From an uncultured Prevotella sp. (GTDB taxonomy: Bacteria; Bacteroidota; Bacteroidia; Bacteroidales; Bacteroidaceae), in NCBI GenBank assembly GCA_900770395.1, contig CAAGKM010000023.1, positions 62,001 through 126,000 of the forward strand: a stretch of DNA of 64,000 bases. Direction: 5' to 3'. The stretch's first letter is position 1, and each line of letters opens with the position of its first letter. The notes below the pieces were generated by a model. That model worked only from the letters and a program-made list of their open reading frames with translations. It had not been told where the DNA came from and did not search any database. Made by a program: the position numbers and the translations under genes. Of the stretch, positions 51,476 to 59,589 are shown piece by piece.

Positions 51476-53069
51476 TCTCAACAAGTATAGGACGATTGGA
51501 ATCGCCGTCGGAGAACAGTCTCTTGACGGTGTTTTCTGTTTCTCTGACGTCAGTTGCCCGTATGTATGTTATGTTGTGGGCGGAGCAGATGCCCTGTGCC
51601 GATGTGTGGTGGCTGGCGGCAATGTAGTCGTTGAGAGCAGGAGACTGCTCCAGTCCAGGCAGGTGATGGAATATTCCGCCACGTCCGTCGTTGAGCAACA
51701 ATATGCGGAGGTTGCCGCGCAGACGTGTGTTCCACAGTGCGTTCTGGTCGTAGAAGAAGCTAAGGTCACCTATGACACAATATACGCGCTTGTTTGTGAC
51801 AAGCGAGAATCCGGCGGCAGTGCTCAGACTGCCTTCAATGCCGTTTACTCCACGGTTGCAGTACACATAATGGTGGGCATACCGGCAGGCATGACGTATG
51901 GCGGTGCTGTTGGCGTAATGCACTGCGCAGGCGCTCCCATCCGCGGCAAGCTCGTTTTCAAACATTCTCACGGCAAAACCGTGAGAAAACCGTGGCTCGT
52001 ATTTTTCAGTCTGCTCTTTTGCGTCTTTTAGGGCATTGTCCCATAATTCCTTGTAGTCTTTAGCCGCGGCATTGGGGGTGATAGTGTTTGCAAGCTGGGC
52101 AAGAATGGCAGCGGGGCCACCCTCGATGATGTTTGTGAGGTGCTGGAAGCAGTCTTCAATGTCGCCGCTTTCCGATATGCGCCACTGTTGTGCATCGGTG
52201 GCAGTGCGCAGAAATTTCCTCATTGGCTTGCTCACCAATGTGTCGCCTATATATATAATAAGGTGTGGCAGGAGCGGTGATGTGTCTTCAGCGTTTTTTA
52301 AAACATGGTCGAAGAGTGTAGCATTACCGCTCAATGGCTCTTGTATCACGGTGATGTGCCAGCGCATGGCGTTGATGGCGGATTGCAGCCTGCGGTCGTT
52401 CTTGGTCTGTCCCACAACCAGGATGGGACGCGGCGACTGGTTAACCGCTTCGATGAGTTGTAGCGGGCAGCATGCGGTGTTTGCTGTAATGTTCTCTATC
52501 ATCCGCTCGTCGGGAAGTTGTTCCACTGTGAAATCAAACAGCGGCTCACTTATTGGCACGTTGATGTGTACAGGAGCACAGCCGTGTCTTTGGCATGACA
52601 GAAGGGCTTCGTTCACCATGCGGTTGCAGTGCCAGCGTTGCTCGTCGTTTTGTGGCTCGGGCAGGCTGACGCATTTGGCAACAAAGTTGCCAAAAACAGT
52701 GGGCTGGGGCAGGGTTTGCCCGTCGAGCTGGTCAATCCAGGCTGCCGGGCGGTCGGCGGATATTATAATTAAGGGAATATGCTGATATTTAGCTTCTGCC
52801 ACTACCGGTGCAAGATTTAGCAAGGCAGAGCCTGAGGTGACGCACACTGCCACCATGCTGCCGGTGGCTTGCGATATGCCTATGGCGCAGAATCCTGCTG
52901 AACGCTCATCGGTCACAGGATAGCATGTCATATTGCCCGTGCTCTCCATTTCGTGCAGGTTGTGTACAATAGGAGCGTTGCGGCTGCCGGGGCATACCAC
53001 GACATGGCGCACTCCATGCTTAATGAGAAGTGCTGTGAGTATGTTTATATTATCTTTGTTGCTGAACAT
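51450..53069 (-). CDS. menD: 2-succinyl-5-enolpyruvyl-6-hydroxy-3-cyclohexene-1-carboxylate synthase MenD
   Basis: A 539-residue ThDP enzyme that adds 2-oxoglutarate to isochorismate in menaquinone synthesis. N-terminal Pyr domain: VVVCPGSRNAPIVHNLHE, VTDERSAGFCAIGIS with the conserved Glu, and VCVTSGSALLNLAPVVAEA. Middle domain: LIIYIGDTLVSKPMRKFL. C-terminal PP domain: CNRGVNGIEGSLSTAAGFS and VIGDLSFFYDQNALWN (the GDLSF ThDP/Mg motif). Length is normal. It lies 15 bases after menF in the operon running from 56504 to 51450. menB, menC and menE are not in the window. The 3' end overlaps the convergent sensor-kinase gene. Confidence 0.96.
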   Translation of the reverse strand: MFSNKDNINILTALLIKHGVRHVVVCPGSRNAPIVHNLHEMESTGNMTCYPVTDERSAGFCAIGISQATGSMVAVCVTSGSALLNLAPVVAEAKYQHIPLIIISADRPAAWIDQLDGQTLPQPTVFGNFVAKCVSLPEPQNDEQRWHCNRMVNEALLSCQRHGCAPVHINVPISEPLFDFTVEQLPDERMIENITANTACCPLQLIEAVNQSPRPILVVGQTKNDRRLQSAINAMRWHITVIQEPLSGNATLFDHVLKNAEDTSPLLPHLIIYIGDTLVSKPMRKFLRTATDAQQWRISESGDIEDCFQHLTNIIEGGPAAILAQLANTITPNAAAKDYKELWDNALKDAKEQTEKYEPRFSHGFAVRMFENELAADGSACAVHYANSTAIRHACRYAHHYVYCNRGVNGIEGSLSTAAGFSLVTNKRVYCVIGDLSFFYDQNALWNTRLRGNLRILLLNDGRGGIFHHLPGLEQSPALNDYIAASHHTSAQGICSAHNITYIRATDVRETENTVKRLFSDGDSNRPILVEIILSCKAE

Positions 53070-53084
53070 ATTTTTATTATATAC

Positions 53085-54089
53085 CTATTGTTGTGCATAT
53101 ATTGTCCGTTTCATTGTTTCCATTTTTGTCTTGGTCTCTTGCCATTCGCTTTCCGCCTCGCTTTCCTTCAGCAGTCCTCCGCCTGCGTAAAGCCGGCAGT
53201 GCCCGTTGTCAATGCTCATGCAGCGCAGCGTTACATACAGGTGGGTCTCACCGTCAATGTCTACAGGTCCCATGAATCCGCTGTAGTAGCGGCGGTCTAT
53301 CGATTCCACATCCTGTATGAAGCGGTAGGTCTCGTTCTTTGGAAGTCCGCAAACAGCCGGTGTGGGGTGCAGATGTGCTATAATTCTGCCAAAGTCTTTT
53401 GGGGCTTTCAGTTGAAAGGTGAAGTCGCTGCGCAGGTGGGTCACTTGTCCTGCACGTACCGAATATGGTCCTTCCTCATGACTGTTGTCGGTGTATGCGC
53501 TGATGCAGTTGGCGATGTATTGAGCCACCACCCGCTGCTCCTCAATGTTTTTGTCCGACCATTTTATGTCGCCCACCTTCATTGTTCCTGCAAGCGCCAT
53601 GGTGTGGCAGTTGTGTCCGTCGTTGTCAATGAGTATCTCGGGCGTGGCGGTGAGCCATGTTCCTGTGACTGGTGTCGAGACAAGAGCTATGAACAGGCGC
53701 GGATAGAGGTTGCATGCCTGCATGAACAACTGCTCTGTTGAAGTGTCGGTGGTGATGTCGGCAGTGCGTGCGAGCACAATCTTCTTGAACACGCCTTGCG
53801 ACAGCTTTTCATGAAATGCTGAGAAATCTTTCATGTATGCCGCCTTGTTATTTTTTACGGTGTCGGGGTGTACAGGCTGTGAATTTCCCGTATGTTCCAC
53901 CTTACTTATATATATATGCTGTGGAACGATGAGCACTAACGGGCATTCCTTGCTTATGGCAAATGGAGCCACAGCAAATCCCCTGCAGCTGCCCAAATCA
54001 GAGTAGTGTTGTAGTATCGTGGCGCTTCCCTCTATTTTTGTATATTGTTTCTGATGTGGAAAGCGGTATAGTACAAAACTGTCAGTCAT
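53085..54089 (-). CDS. menF: Isochorismate synthase
   Basis: A 334-residue member of the chorismate-utilising family, converting chorismate to isochorismate, the first menaquinone step. Short N-terminal part, then FKKIVLARTADI, GTWLTATPEILI, TMALAGTMKVGDIKWSDKN (the conserved LAGT turn with the general-acid region), LHPTPAVCGLPKNE and YYSGFMGPVDIDGETHLYVT followed by LYAGGGLLKESEAESEW. Shorter than the 430-residue E. coli enzyme, as is usual in Bacteroidetes. It overlaps the thioesterase gene by eight bases. Confidence 0.94.
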   Translation of the reverse strand: MTDSFVLYRFPHQKQYTKIEGSATILQHYSDLGSCRGFAVAPFAISKECPLVLIVPQHIYISKVEHTGNSQPVHPDTVKNNKAAYMKDFSAFHEKLSQGVFKKIVLARTADITTDTSTEQLFMQACNLYPRLFIALVSTPVTGTWLTATPEILIDNDGHNCHTMALAGTMKVGDIKWSDKNIEEQRVVAQYIANCISAYTDNSHEEGPYSVRAGQVTHLRSDFTFQLKAPKDFGRIIAHLHPTPAVCGLPKNETYRFIQDVESIDRRYYSGFMGPVDIDGETHLYVTLRCMSIDNGHCRLYAGGGLLKESEAESEWQETKTKMETMKRTIYAQQ

Positions 54090-54498
54090 GTTTCGGATTG
54101 ATTATATAGTTTGTAACTTGAACTGTTGAGATCAGCTCACCTTCAGAGTTTTTCAGTTCCACATGCCATACATGCAGTGTGTGTCCCTTGCTCACCAGTT
54201 TGCCGTAGGCAGTTACTGTGTCACCTTCTTTTACGGCTTTCACGTGGTTGCCGCTGACATTCACTCCCACACATGCACATCCCTCGCATAATGCTGTGCT
54301 GCCCACACCTGCCACATTTTCGGCAAGTGCCAGCGATGCGCCGCCGCTTAAGAAACCGAAAGGTTGGCGAGTGCGCTCGTCAACCTTTATTCGTCCTATG
54401 CATGTGTCGTCATCGGGAGTGGAGAAGAACTCCATGCCCAATGCCACCGACATGTTGGGCTTATGCTCTATTATTTCCTTTATCTTGTCTATGTTCAT
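54082..54498 (-). CDS. menI: Hotdog-fold thioesterase, probable DHNA-CoA thioesterase
   Basis: A 138-residue PaaI/4HBT-type hotdog protein: GMEFFSTPDDDTCIGRIKVD, FGFLSGGASLALAENVAGVG (the helix with the catalytic Glu) and VGVNVSGNHVKAVKEGDTVT. Located between ROK genes and menF with an eight-base overlap, it most likely hydrolyses 1,4-dihydroxy-2-naphthoyl-CoA, the MenI/YdiI role. The assignment rests mainly on context; other acyl-CoA substrates are possible. Confidence 0.85.
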   Translation of the reverse strand: MNIDKIKEIIEHKPNMSVALGMEFFSTPDDDTCIGRIKVDERTRQPFGFLSGGASLALAENVAGVGSTALCEGCACVGVNVSGNHVKAVKEGDTVTAYGKLVSKGHTLHVWHVELKNSEGELISTVQVTNYIINPKHD

Positions 54499-54508
54499 TC
54501 TTCATTTT

Positions 54509-55489
54509 TTATACAAACAGCGAGTAATCCTTTACTTCCCATGCCAGTGCACTGGCTCCCAGCATATCGCGGTCTTTATCTTTCATTGTTGAAAGCAGTA
54601 TCTTTATTTTTCCCTCAAGGTTGCGAAACAGATTCCTGTTGAACGTTTCTATAGTCGGGTCAAGTAGCCAGTGAGAAGCGTTTGATATGCCGCCAGTGAT
54701 GATGATAGCCTCTGGGTCGAATATGCCTGCGATGTTGGCAAGTCCCAGTCCCAGATATTCGCCTGTGCGGCGGAATGTCTCTATTGCCAGTTCGTCGCCC
54801 TGTTCGCAACATTTATATATTTCCTTTGGGTCAATGTATAATAAGTCGCGCATCAGTGATGGCTTGTCGCTTTCTGCCAAAAGTGTCCTTGCTGTTTCAA
54901 TAATTCCCTTTTCAGCACAATAGGCCTCAAGGCATCCCTGTTTGCCGCAACCGCATGTGCGTCCGCCTGGTACAATGGTGGTGTGTCCCAATTCTCCTGC
55001 ATATCCATGCGAGCCGAGATGAATCTTTCCTCCAGAGAAAAGTGCTGACCCTAATCCATGACCTAAAGCAATTATAAGAAAATCTTTCATTCCATGGGCA
55101 CATCCATAAATAGATTCACCAAGTGCAGCCGCATGAGTGTCATTGCCTAATGCCACGGCAATTCCAAGGCGGTCGGACAGCATGCTTGCGAGCGGCACCA
55201 CACCTTTCCAGTAAAGGTTGGGTGCATTCTCAATACATCCAGTCTTGAAGTTGCCGCTTGAAACGCTGATTCCAATTGAGCGTATTTCCTCGAAACAGTT
55301 GTTTTCTTCTATCAGTTTTGTAATTTCCTCACACAACACATCCACAAACTCGCCTATTTCATTATAACATGATGAGTTGAAGTTGTGCCTTGCGAAAATG
55401 TTGGCACGGGTGTCAATGATGGCGAGTGATGTAATGTCACGGCTTATATCAACACCAATGACCTTAGTTTTTTGTAATGTATAATCCAT
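54509..55489 (-). CDS. ROK-family sugar kinase-like protein (copy 1)
   Basis: A 326-residue ROK protein without a DNA-binding domain. N-terminal VIGVDISRDITSLAIID replaces the usual GGTK phosphate loop. VALGNDTHAAALGE contains Asp117, the usual catalytic base. GELGHTTIVPGGRTCGCGKQ GCLEAYC carries the ROK zinc motif CxCGxxGCxE; IIITGGISNA closes the nucleotide site. It is a close paralog of the 326-residue gene immediately upstream. Lies 10 bases before the thioesterase gene in the men operon. Likely a cytoplasmic sugar kinase or sugar-sensing regulator; the specificity is not readable. Confidence 0.85.
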   Translation of the reverse strand: MDYTLQKTKVIGVDISRDITSLAIIDTRANIFARHNFNSSCYNEIGEFVDVLCEEITKLIEENNCFEEIRSIGISVSSGNFKTGCIENAPNLYWKGVVPLASMLSDRLGIAVALGNDTHAAALGESIYGCAHGMKDFLIIALGHGLGSALFSGGKIHLGSHGYAGELGHTTIVPGGRTCGCGKQGCLEAYCAEKGIIETARTLLAESDKPSLMRDLLYIDPKEIYKCCEQGDELAIETFRRTGEYLGLGLANIAGIFDPEAIIITGGISNASHWLLDPTIETFNRNLFRNLEGKIKILLSTMKDKDRDMLGASALAWEVKDYSLFV

Positions 55490-55523
55490 TGTTCTTTTGT
55501 TGATTTGTGGTAAGTGTATTATC

Positions 55524-56504
55524 TTATATGAATAGTGAATATGCCTTCACCTGCCATGCCAGTGCGCTTGCGCCTATTATCTCGCGCTCGCCGTTGGGCA
55601 TAGTTGATATCACGAGCTTCACTTTGTTCTTGATGTTGCGGAACACATGCTGGTCGTATGACTCGCATGCTGGGTCGATAAGCCAATGGCCGGCTTTCGA
55701 CAGAATACCGCCTATGATTATCAGCTCAGGGTCGAACATGGTAGAGAATGTAGCAAGTCCCATGCCCAATACGTAGCCTGTGCGGCGGAATGTCTCTATT
55801 GCCAGCTCATCGCCGCGCTCACAGAAATCCACAAGAACATCGGGACTTAGCTTTTCGGCGTTGCGCATCAGTGAGGGCTTGTCGCTCTCGTCCATTATCT
55901 CATGTGCGGTTTTTTGTATTCCCTTTACCGACACGTATGTCTCAAGACAACCGCGCAGTCCGCACTCACACTGTCTTCCTCCGTCTTTCACACATGTATG
56001 TCCTATCTCGCCGGCAAAACCGTTGGCTCCAAGATGCTCCTTTCCGCGCACAAACATATAGCCTCCAACACCAAATCCGATGTTGAGATAGATGAACTCG
56101 TTTACGCCGTGAGCGCAGCCATAGTGTGCCTCTGCAAGGGAGGCTGCATGACAGTTGTTTCCGATGGCAACGGCAATGCCAAGACGGTCGCGCAGCATGC
56201 TGGTGATGGGCACAATCCCTTTCCATGGTAGATTGTTGGCGTTTTCAATGCATTCGGTCTTGAAATTTGCGTTTGAGCAACTGATGCCTATGGAACGTAT
56301 ATCTTCAAAGCAGTTGTTGTCAACGAGAAATTCGGTAACAACGCTGCAAAATTTGTCTACATAATCAGATATGTCCGGATAGTCTGTGGTTGAAAATTGT
56401 GTTTCAGCAAGAATATTGGCACGGGAGTCCACGATACCAATCCTTGTTATGTCTGGATTGATGTGGGCGCCGATTACCTTTGTCTTTAGTGTTGTTTGTT
56501 CCAT
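55524..56504 (-). CDS. ROK-family protein (copy 2) lacking the catalytic Asp
   Basis: 326 residues, the same length as copy 1 and alignable without gaps. The base position is changed: VAIGNNCHAASLAE has Asn117 where copy 1 has Asp117. The zinc motif is kept (CECGLRGCLE). N-terminal VIGAHINPDITRIGIVD again lacks a canonical phosphate loop. It may be a sugar-binding, non-catalytic member. First gene of the predicted operon copy 2 / copy 1 / thioesterase / menF / menD, with gaps of 34, 10, -8 and 15 bases; the -7 box is at 56540-56547. Confidence 0.82.
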   Translation of the reverse strand: MEQTTLKTKVIGAHINPDITRIGIVDSRANILAETQFSTTDYPDISDYVDKFCSVVTEFLVDNNCFEDIRSIGISCSNANFKTECIENANNLPWKGIVPITSMLRDRLGIAVAIGNNCHAASLAEAHYGCAHGVNEFIYLNIGFGVGGYMFVRGKEHLGANGFAGEIGHTCVKDGGRQCECGLRGCLETYVSVKGIQKTAHEIMDESDKPSLMRNAEKLSPDVLVDFCERGDELAIETFRRTGYVLGMGLATFSTMFDPELIIIGGILSKAGHWLIDPACESYDQHVFRNIKNKVKLVISTMPNGEREIIGASALAWQVKAYSLFI

Positions 56505-56539
56505 AAACGGATTTAGGATTGTCTTTTAGTAATTGGATG

Positions 56540-56547
56540 CAAAATTA
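56540..56547 (-). promoter_or_regulatory. -7 box of the ROK-men operon
   Basis: Minus strand TAATTTTG, 36 bases before the start codon of ROK copy 2. No clear -33 element. Confidence 0.55.
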
Positions 56548-56630
56548 CGAAAAAAAATGAAACTACCCAAATGTTTTGCTGTTTTTTTGCGATAAATGCC
56601 TCTCTTATTTTAAATAAAATGAAAAAAGAG

Positions 56631-56660
56631 TTGCTATAATGAAATTTTTTTGTAAATTTG
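56631..56660 (+). promoter_or_regulatory. Promoter of lysS
   Basis: TTG (56631-56633), 19 bases, TAAATTTG (56653-56660). The transcript would begin near 56667, which excludes the in-frame ATG at 56639 and supports 56696. Confidence 0.7.
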
Positions 56661-56695
56661 CACCCACAAAACAAGAATACATTCAGAATATTGAT

Positions 56696-58426
56696 ATGAA
56701 CGTTTTAGAACTTAGTGAACAGGAAATAGGCCGCAGACAGAGCCTTGAGGAACTGCGGAGCATGGGTATTGACCCATATCCGGCAGCAGAGTATCCAACC
56801 GACGCGTTTTCCACCGACATCATCGCCAGTTTCAGCGATGATGCTCCACAGCGCGAAGTGTGCATTGCCGGACGACTGATGAGCCGCCGCGTGATGGGCA
56901 AGGCGAGCTTTGCCGAGATACAGGACTCAAAAGGCAGGGTACAGGTCTATATTTCACGCGATGAGATATGTCCTGGCGAGGACAAGGATTTGTATAATAA
57001 GGTATTCAAGAAGCTGATGGACATCGGCGACTTTATCGGCGTGAAGGGATTTGTGTTCCGCACACAGACGGGCGAGATTTCCGTACACGCCAAGGAGTTG
57101 ACCATGCTCTCAAAAAGCCTTAAGCCGCTGCCTATAGTGAAATATAAGGACGGTGTGGCATACGATAAGTTTGAGGATCCGGAACTGCGCTACCGTCAGC
57201 GCTATGTTGACTTGGTGGTGAACGACGGAGTGAAGGATACGTTCCTGAGTCGTGCCACCGTAATCCGCACTATAAGAAAGGTGCTCGACGAGGCTGGATA
57301 TACCGAGGTGGAGACACCTACGCTGCAGGCAATTGCCGGCGGTGCAAGCGCACGTCCTTTCATCACCCATTTCAACGCCCTCAATGTAGATATGTACATG
57401 CGTATCGCCACCGAGCTTTATCTGAAGCGTCTCATCGTGGGTGGTTTCGAGGGTGTATATGAAATTGGAAAGAACTTCCGCAACGAGGGTATGGACCGCA
57501 ACCACAATCCAGAGTTCACCTGCATGGAGCTGTATGTGCAGTATAAGGACTATAACTGGATGATGTCGTTCACAGAGAAGCTGCTCGAGACTGTTTGTAT
57601 TGCAGTTAACGGCAAGCCTGAGCGCGAGATTGACGGCAACATCGTGAGCTTCAAGGCTCCCTACCGCCGTCTGCCTATCCTCGATGCCATCAAGGAGAAG
57701 ACAGGCTACGACCTCAACGGAATGGACGAGGCTCAGATTCGCGAGGTGTGCAAGAAGCTGAACATGGAGATTGATGACACCATGGGTAAGGGCAAGCTCA
57801 TCGACGAGATATTCGGAGAGTTCTGTGAGGGTACTTACATACAGCCTACATTCATCACCGACTATCCTGTGGAGATGTCACCTCTGACAAAGATGCACCG
57901 CTCAAAGCCTGGACTCACAGAGCGTTTTGAGTTGATGGTGAATGGCAAGGAGCTTGCAAATGCCTATTCTGAGCTTAATGACCCGATTGACCAGGAGGAG
58001 CGTTTCATCGAGCAAATGCGTCTGGCAGACAAGGGTGACGACGAGGCGATGATTATCGACCAGGACTTCCTGCGTGCCCTCCAGTACGGTATGCCTCCTA
58101 CATCGGGTATCGGTATTGGCATTGACCGCCTTGTGATGCTTATGACTGGCAAGACATATATTCAGGAGGTTCTCTTCTTCCCGCAGATGCGTCCTGAGAA
58201 GAAGGCTCCGAAGAGCAGTGTTGCAGAATGGGCCGCCGTTGGTGTGCCTGAGCAGTGGGTGCCTGTGCTGAACAAGTGCGGATATTATCTTGTGCAGGAC
58301 ATCAAGGAGGTGAAGGCACAGAAGCTGCAGCAGGACGTTTGCGGAGTGAACAAGAAATACAAGTTAGGCTACGACAATCCTAAGGTGGAGGAATTCCAGC
58401 AGTGGATCGACAATGTCAATAAATGA
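56696..58426 (+). CDS. lysS: Lysyl-tRNA synthetase, class II
   Basis: A 576-residue enzyme starting MNVLELSEQEIGRRQSLEEL. OB-fold anticodon domain at about 50-160 (VCIAGRLMSRRVMGKASFAE). Catalytic domain with class-II motif 1 near 200 (FLSRATVIRTIRKVLDEAGY), motif 2 (FRNEGMDRNHNPEFTCMELY) and motif 3 (GMPPTSGIGIGIDRLVMLMT). After the usual end (VLFFPQMRPE) come about 75 extra residues (VAEWAAVGVPEQWVPVLNKC onward) predicted helical, an extension I recall from Bacteroidetes LysS proteins. Element B follows 11 bases after the stop. Confidence 0.96.
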   Translation: MNVLELSEQEIGRRQSLEELRSMGIDPYPAAEYPTDAFSTDIIASFSDDAPQREVCIAGRLMSRRVMGKASFAEIQDSKGRVQVYISRDEICPGEDKDLYNKVFKKLMDIGDFIGVKGFVFRTQTGEISVHAKELTMLSKSLKPLPIVKYKDGVAYDKFEDPELRYRQRYVDLVVNDGVKDTFLSRATVIRTIRKVLDEAGYTEVETPTLQAIAGGASARPFITHFNALNVDMYMRIATELYLKRLIVGGFEGVYEIGKNFRNEGMDRNHNPEFTCMELYVQYKDYNWMMSFTEKLLETVCIAVNGKPEREIDGNIVSFKAPYRRLPILDAIKEKTGYDLNGMDEAQIREVCKKLNMEIDDTMGKGKLIDEIFGEFCEGTYIQPTFITDYPVEMSPLTKMHRSKPGLTERFELMVNGKELANAYSELNDPIDQEERFIEQMRLADKGDDEAMIIDQDFLRALQYGMPPTSGIGIGIDRLVMLMTGKTYIQEVLFFPQMRPEKKAPKSSVAEWAAVGVPEQWVPVLNKCGYYLVQDIKEVKAQKLQQDVCGVNKKYKLGYDNPKVEEFQQWIDNVNK

Positions 58427-58437
58427 AGAATCTTCGA

Positions 58438-58532
58438 AATGAAGAATGAAGAATTGGCTGCGCTGAATATAACTGTAAAGTTTGAATGGAAGAATGAAGC
58501 AATTCTTCATTCTTCATTCTTCATTCTTCATT
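58438..58532. repeat. Post-stop hairpin repeat element B
   Basis: AATGAAGAATGAAGAATT (58438-58455) is perfectly inverted at 58501-58518, with a 45-base spacer that begins GGCTGCGCT and also contains GAAGAATGAAG, which can pair with the right arm. The right part continues as tandem ATTCTTC units to 58532. Same plan and the same TTGGCTGCGCT core as element A at 14787, with different arms. It lies between lysS and gpsA. Confidence 0.82.
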
Positions 58533-58544
58533 AAAACAAAAGTT

Positions 58545-59543
58545 ATGTTCAACTGTGGAAAGATAGCGATAATCGGAGGCGGAAGCTGGGCAACGGCAAT
58601 AGCCAAGATTGTGGTGGAGCATACCCGTCACATCGGATGGTATATGCGCCGCAACGACCGCATTGAGGAGTTCAGGCGGCTGGGGCACAATCCCGCCTAT
58701 CTCATGAGCGTGCGCTTCAATATGGACGAGGTGTTCTTTTCAAGCGACATCAACGAGATTGTGCGCAACTACGACACCTTGGTGTTCGTCACCCCGTCGC
58801 CTTATCTGAAGAACCATCTGAAGAAGCTCAAGACGCGCATTGCCGACAAATTTATCGTCACGGCAATCAAAGGTATTGTGCCCGACGAGAACCTTGTGTG
58901 CTCAGAATTCTTTCATCAGGTGTTCGATGTGCCTTACGAGAACCTTGCGTGTCTCGGAGGTCCGTCGCATGCCGAGGAGGTGGCGCTTGAGCGGCTGAGC
59001 TATCTCACCGTGGGCTGCTCCGACAGAGACAAGGCTGAGGCTTTCTGCGATGTGCTCTCAAGCGAGTATATCAAGACCAAGACTTCGGGCGATGTGATAG
59101 GCATCGAATATTCGTCGGTGCTGAAGAATGTCTACGCCATTGCCGCGGGAATATGCAGCGGACTGAAGTTTGGCGACAATTTCCAGGCGGTGCTTATGTC
59201 GAATGCCGTACAGGAGATGGCACGGTTCCTGCAAGTGGTGAATCCGTCCGAAGTCAATAGCGTGATCGACTCTGTGTATCTGGGTGACCTTCTGGTTACG
59301 GGATATTCAAACTTCTCGCGCAACCGCACCTTTGGCACCATGATAGGGAAAGGATACTCGGTGAAGAGCGCGCAGATAGAGATGGAGATGATTGCCGAGG
59401 GATATTTCGGCACGAAATGTATGAAGGAAATCAACCGTCACCTGCACGTCAACATGCCGATACTCGACGCAGTATATAATATATTGTACGAGCGCATAAG
59501 TCCGCAGATAGAGATAAAGCTTCTCACTGACTCGTTCAGGTAA
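58545..59543 (+). CDS. gpsA: NAD(P)-dependent glycerol-3-phosphate dehydrogenase
   Basis: 332 residues from the ATG at 58545; the longer frame from 58482 runs through hairpin element B and is not credible. Rossmann motif KIAIIGGGSWATAIAKIV near the N-terminus, TPSPYLKNHL, AIKGIVPDEN, LGGPSHAEEVALERL, and the catalytic Lys region GIEYSSVLKNVYAIAAGICSG. Makes sn-glycerol-3-phosphate for phospholipid synthesis. 46 bases before pgi, probably one operon. Confidence 0.95.
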   Translation: MFNCGKIAIIGGGSWATAIAKIVVEHTRHIGWYMRRNDRIEEFRRLGHNPAYLMSVRFNMDEVFFSSDINEIVRNYDTLVFVTPSPYLKNHLKKLKTRIADKFIVTAIKGIVPDENLVCSEFFHQVFDVPYENLACLGGPSHAEEVALERLSYLTVGCSDRDKAEAFCDVLSSEYIKTKTSGDVIGIEYSSVLKNVYAIAAGICSGLKFGDNFQAVLMSNAVQEMARFLQVVNPSEVNSVIDSVYLGDLLVTGYSNFSRNRTFGTMIGKGYSVKSAQIEMEMIAEGYFGTKCMKEINRHLHVNMPILDAVYNILYERISPQIEIKLLTDSFR

Positions 59544-59589
59544 ATGGAAAACAAAATCATTCAACAATAATTAAAAAAATCAAAAAACA

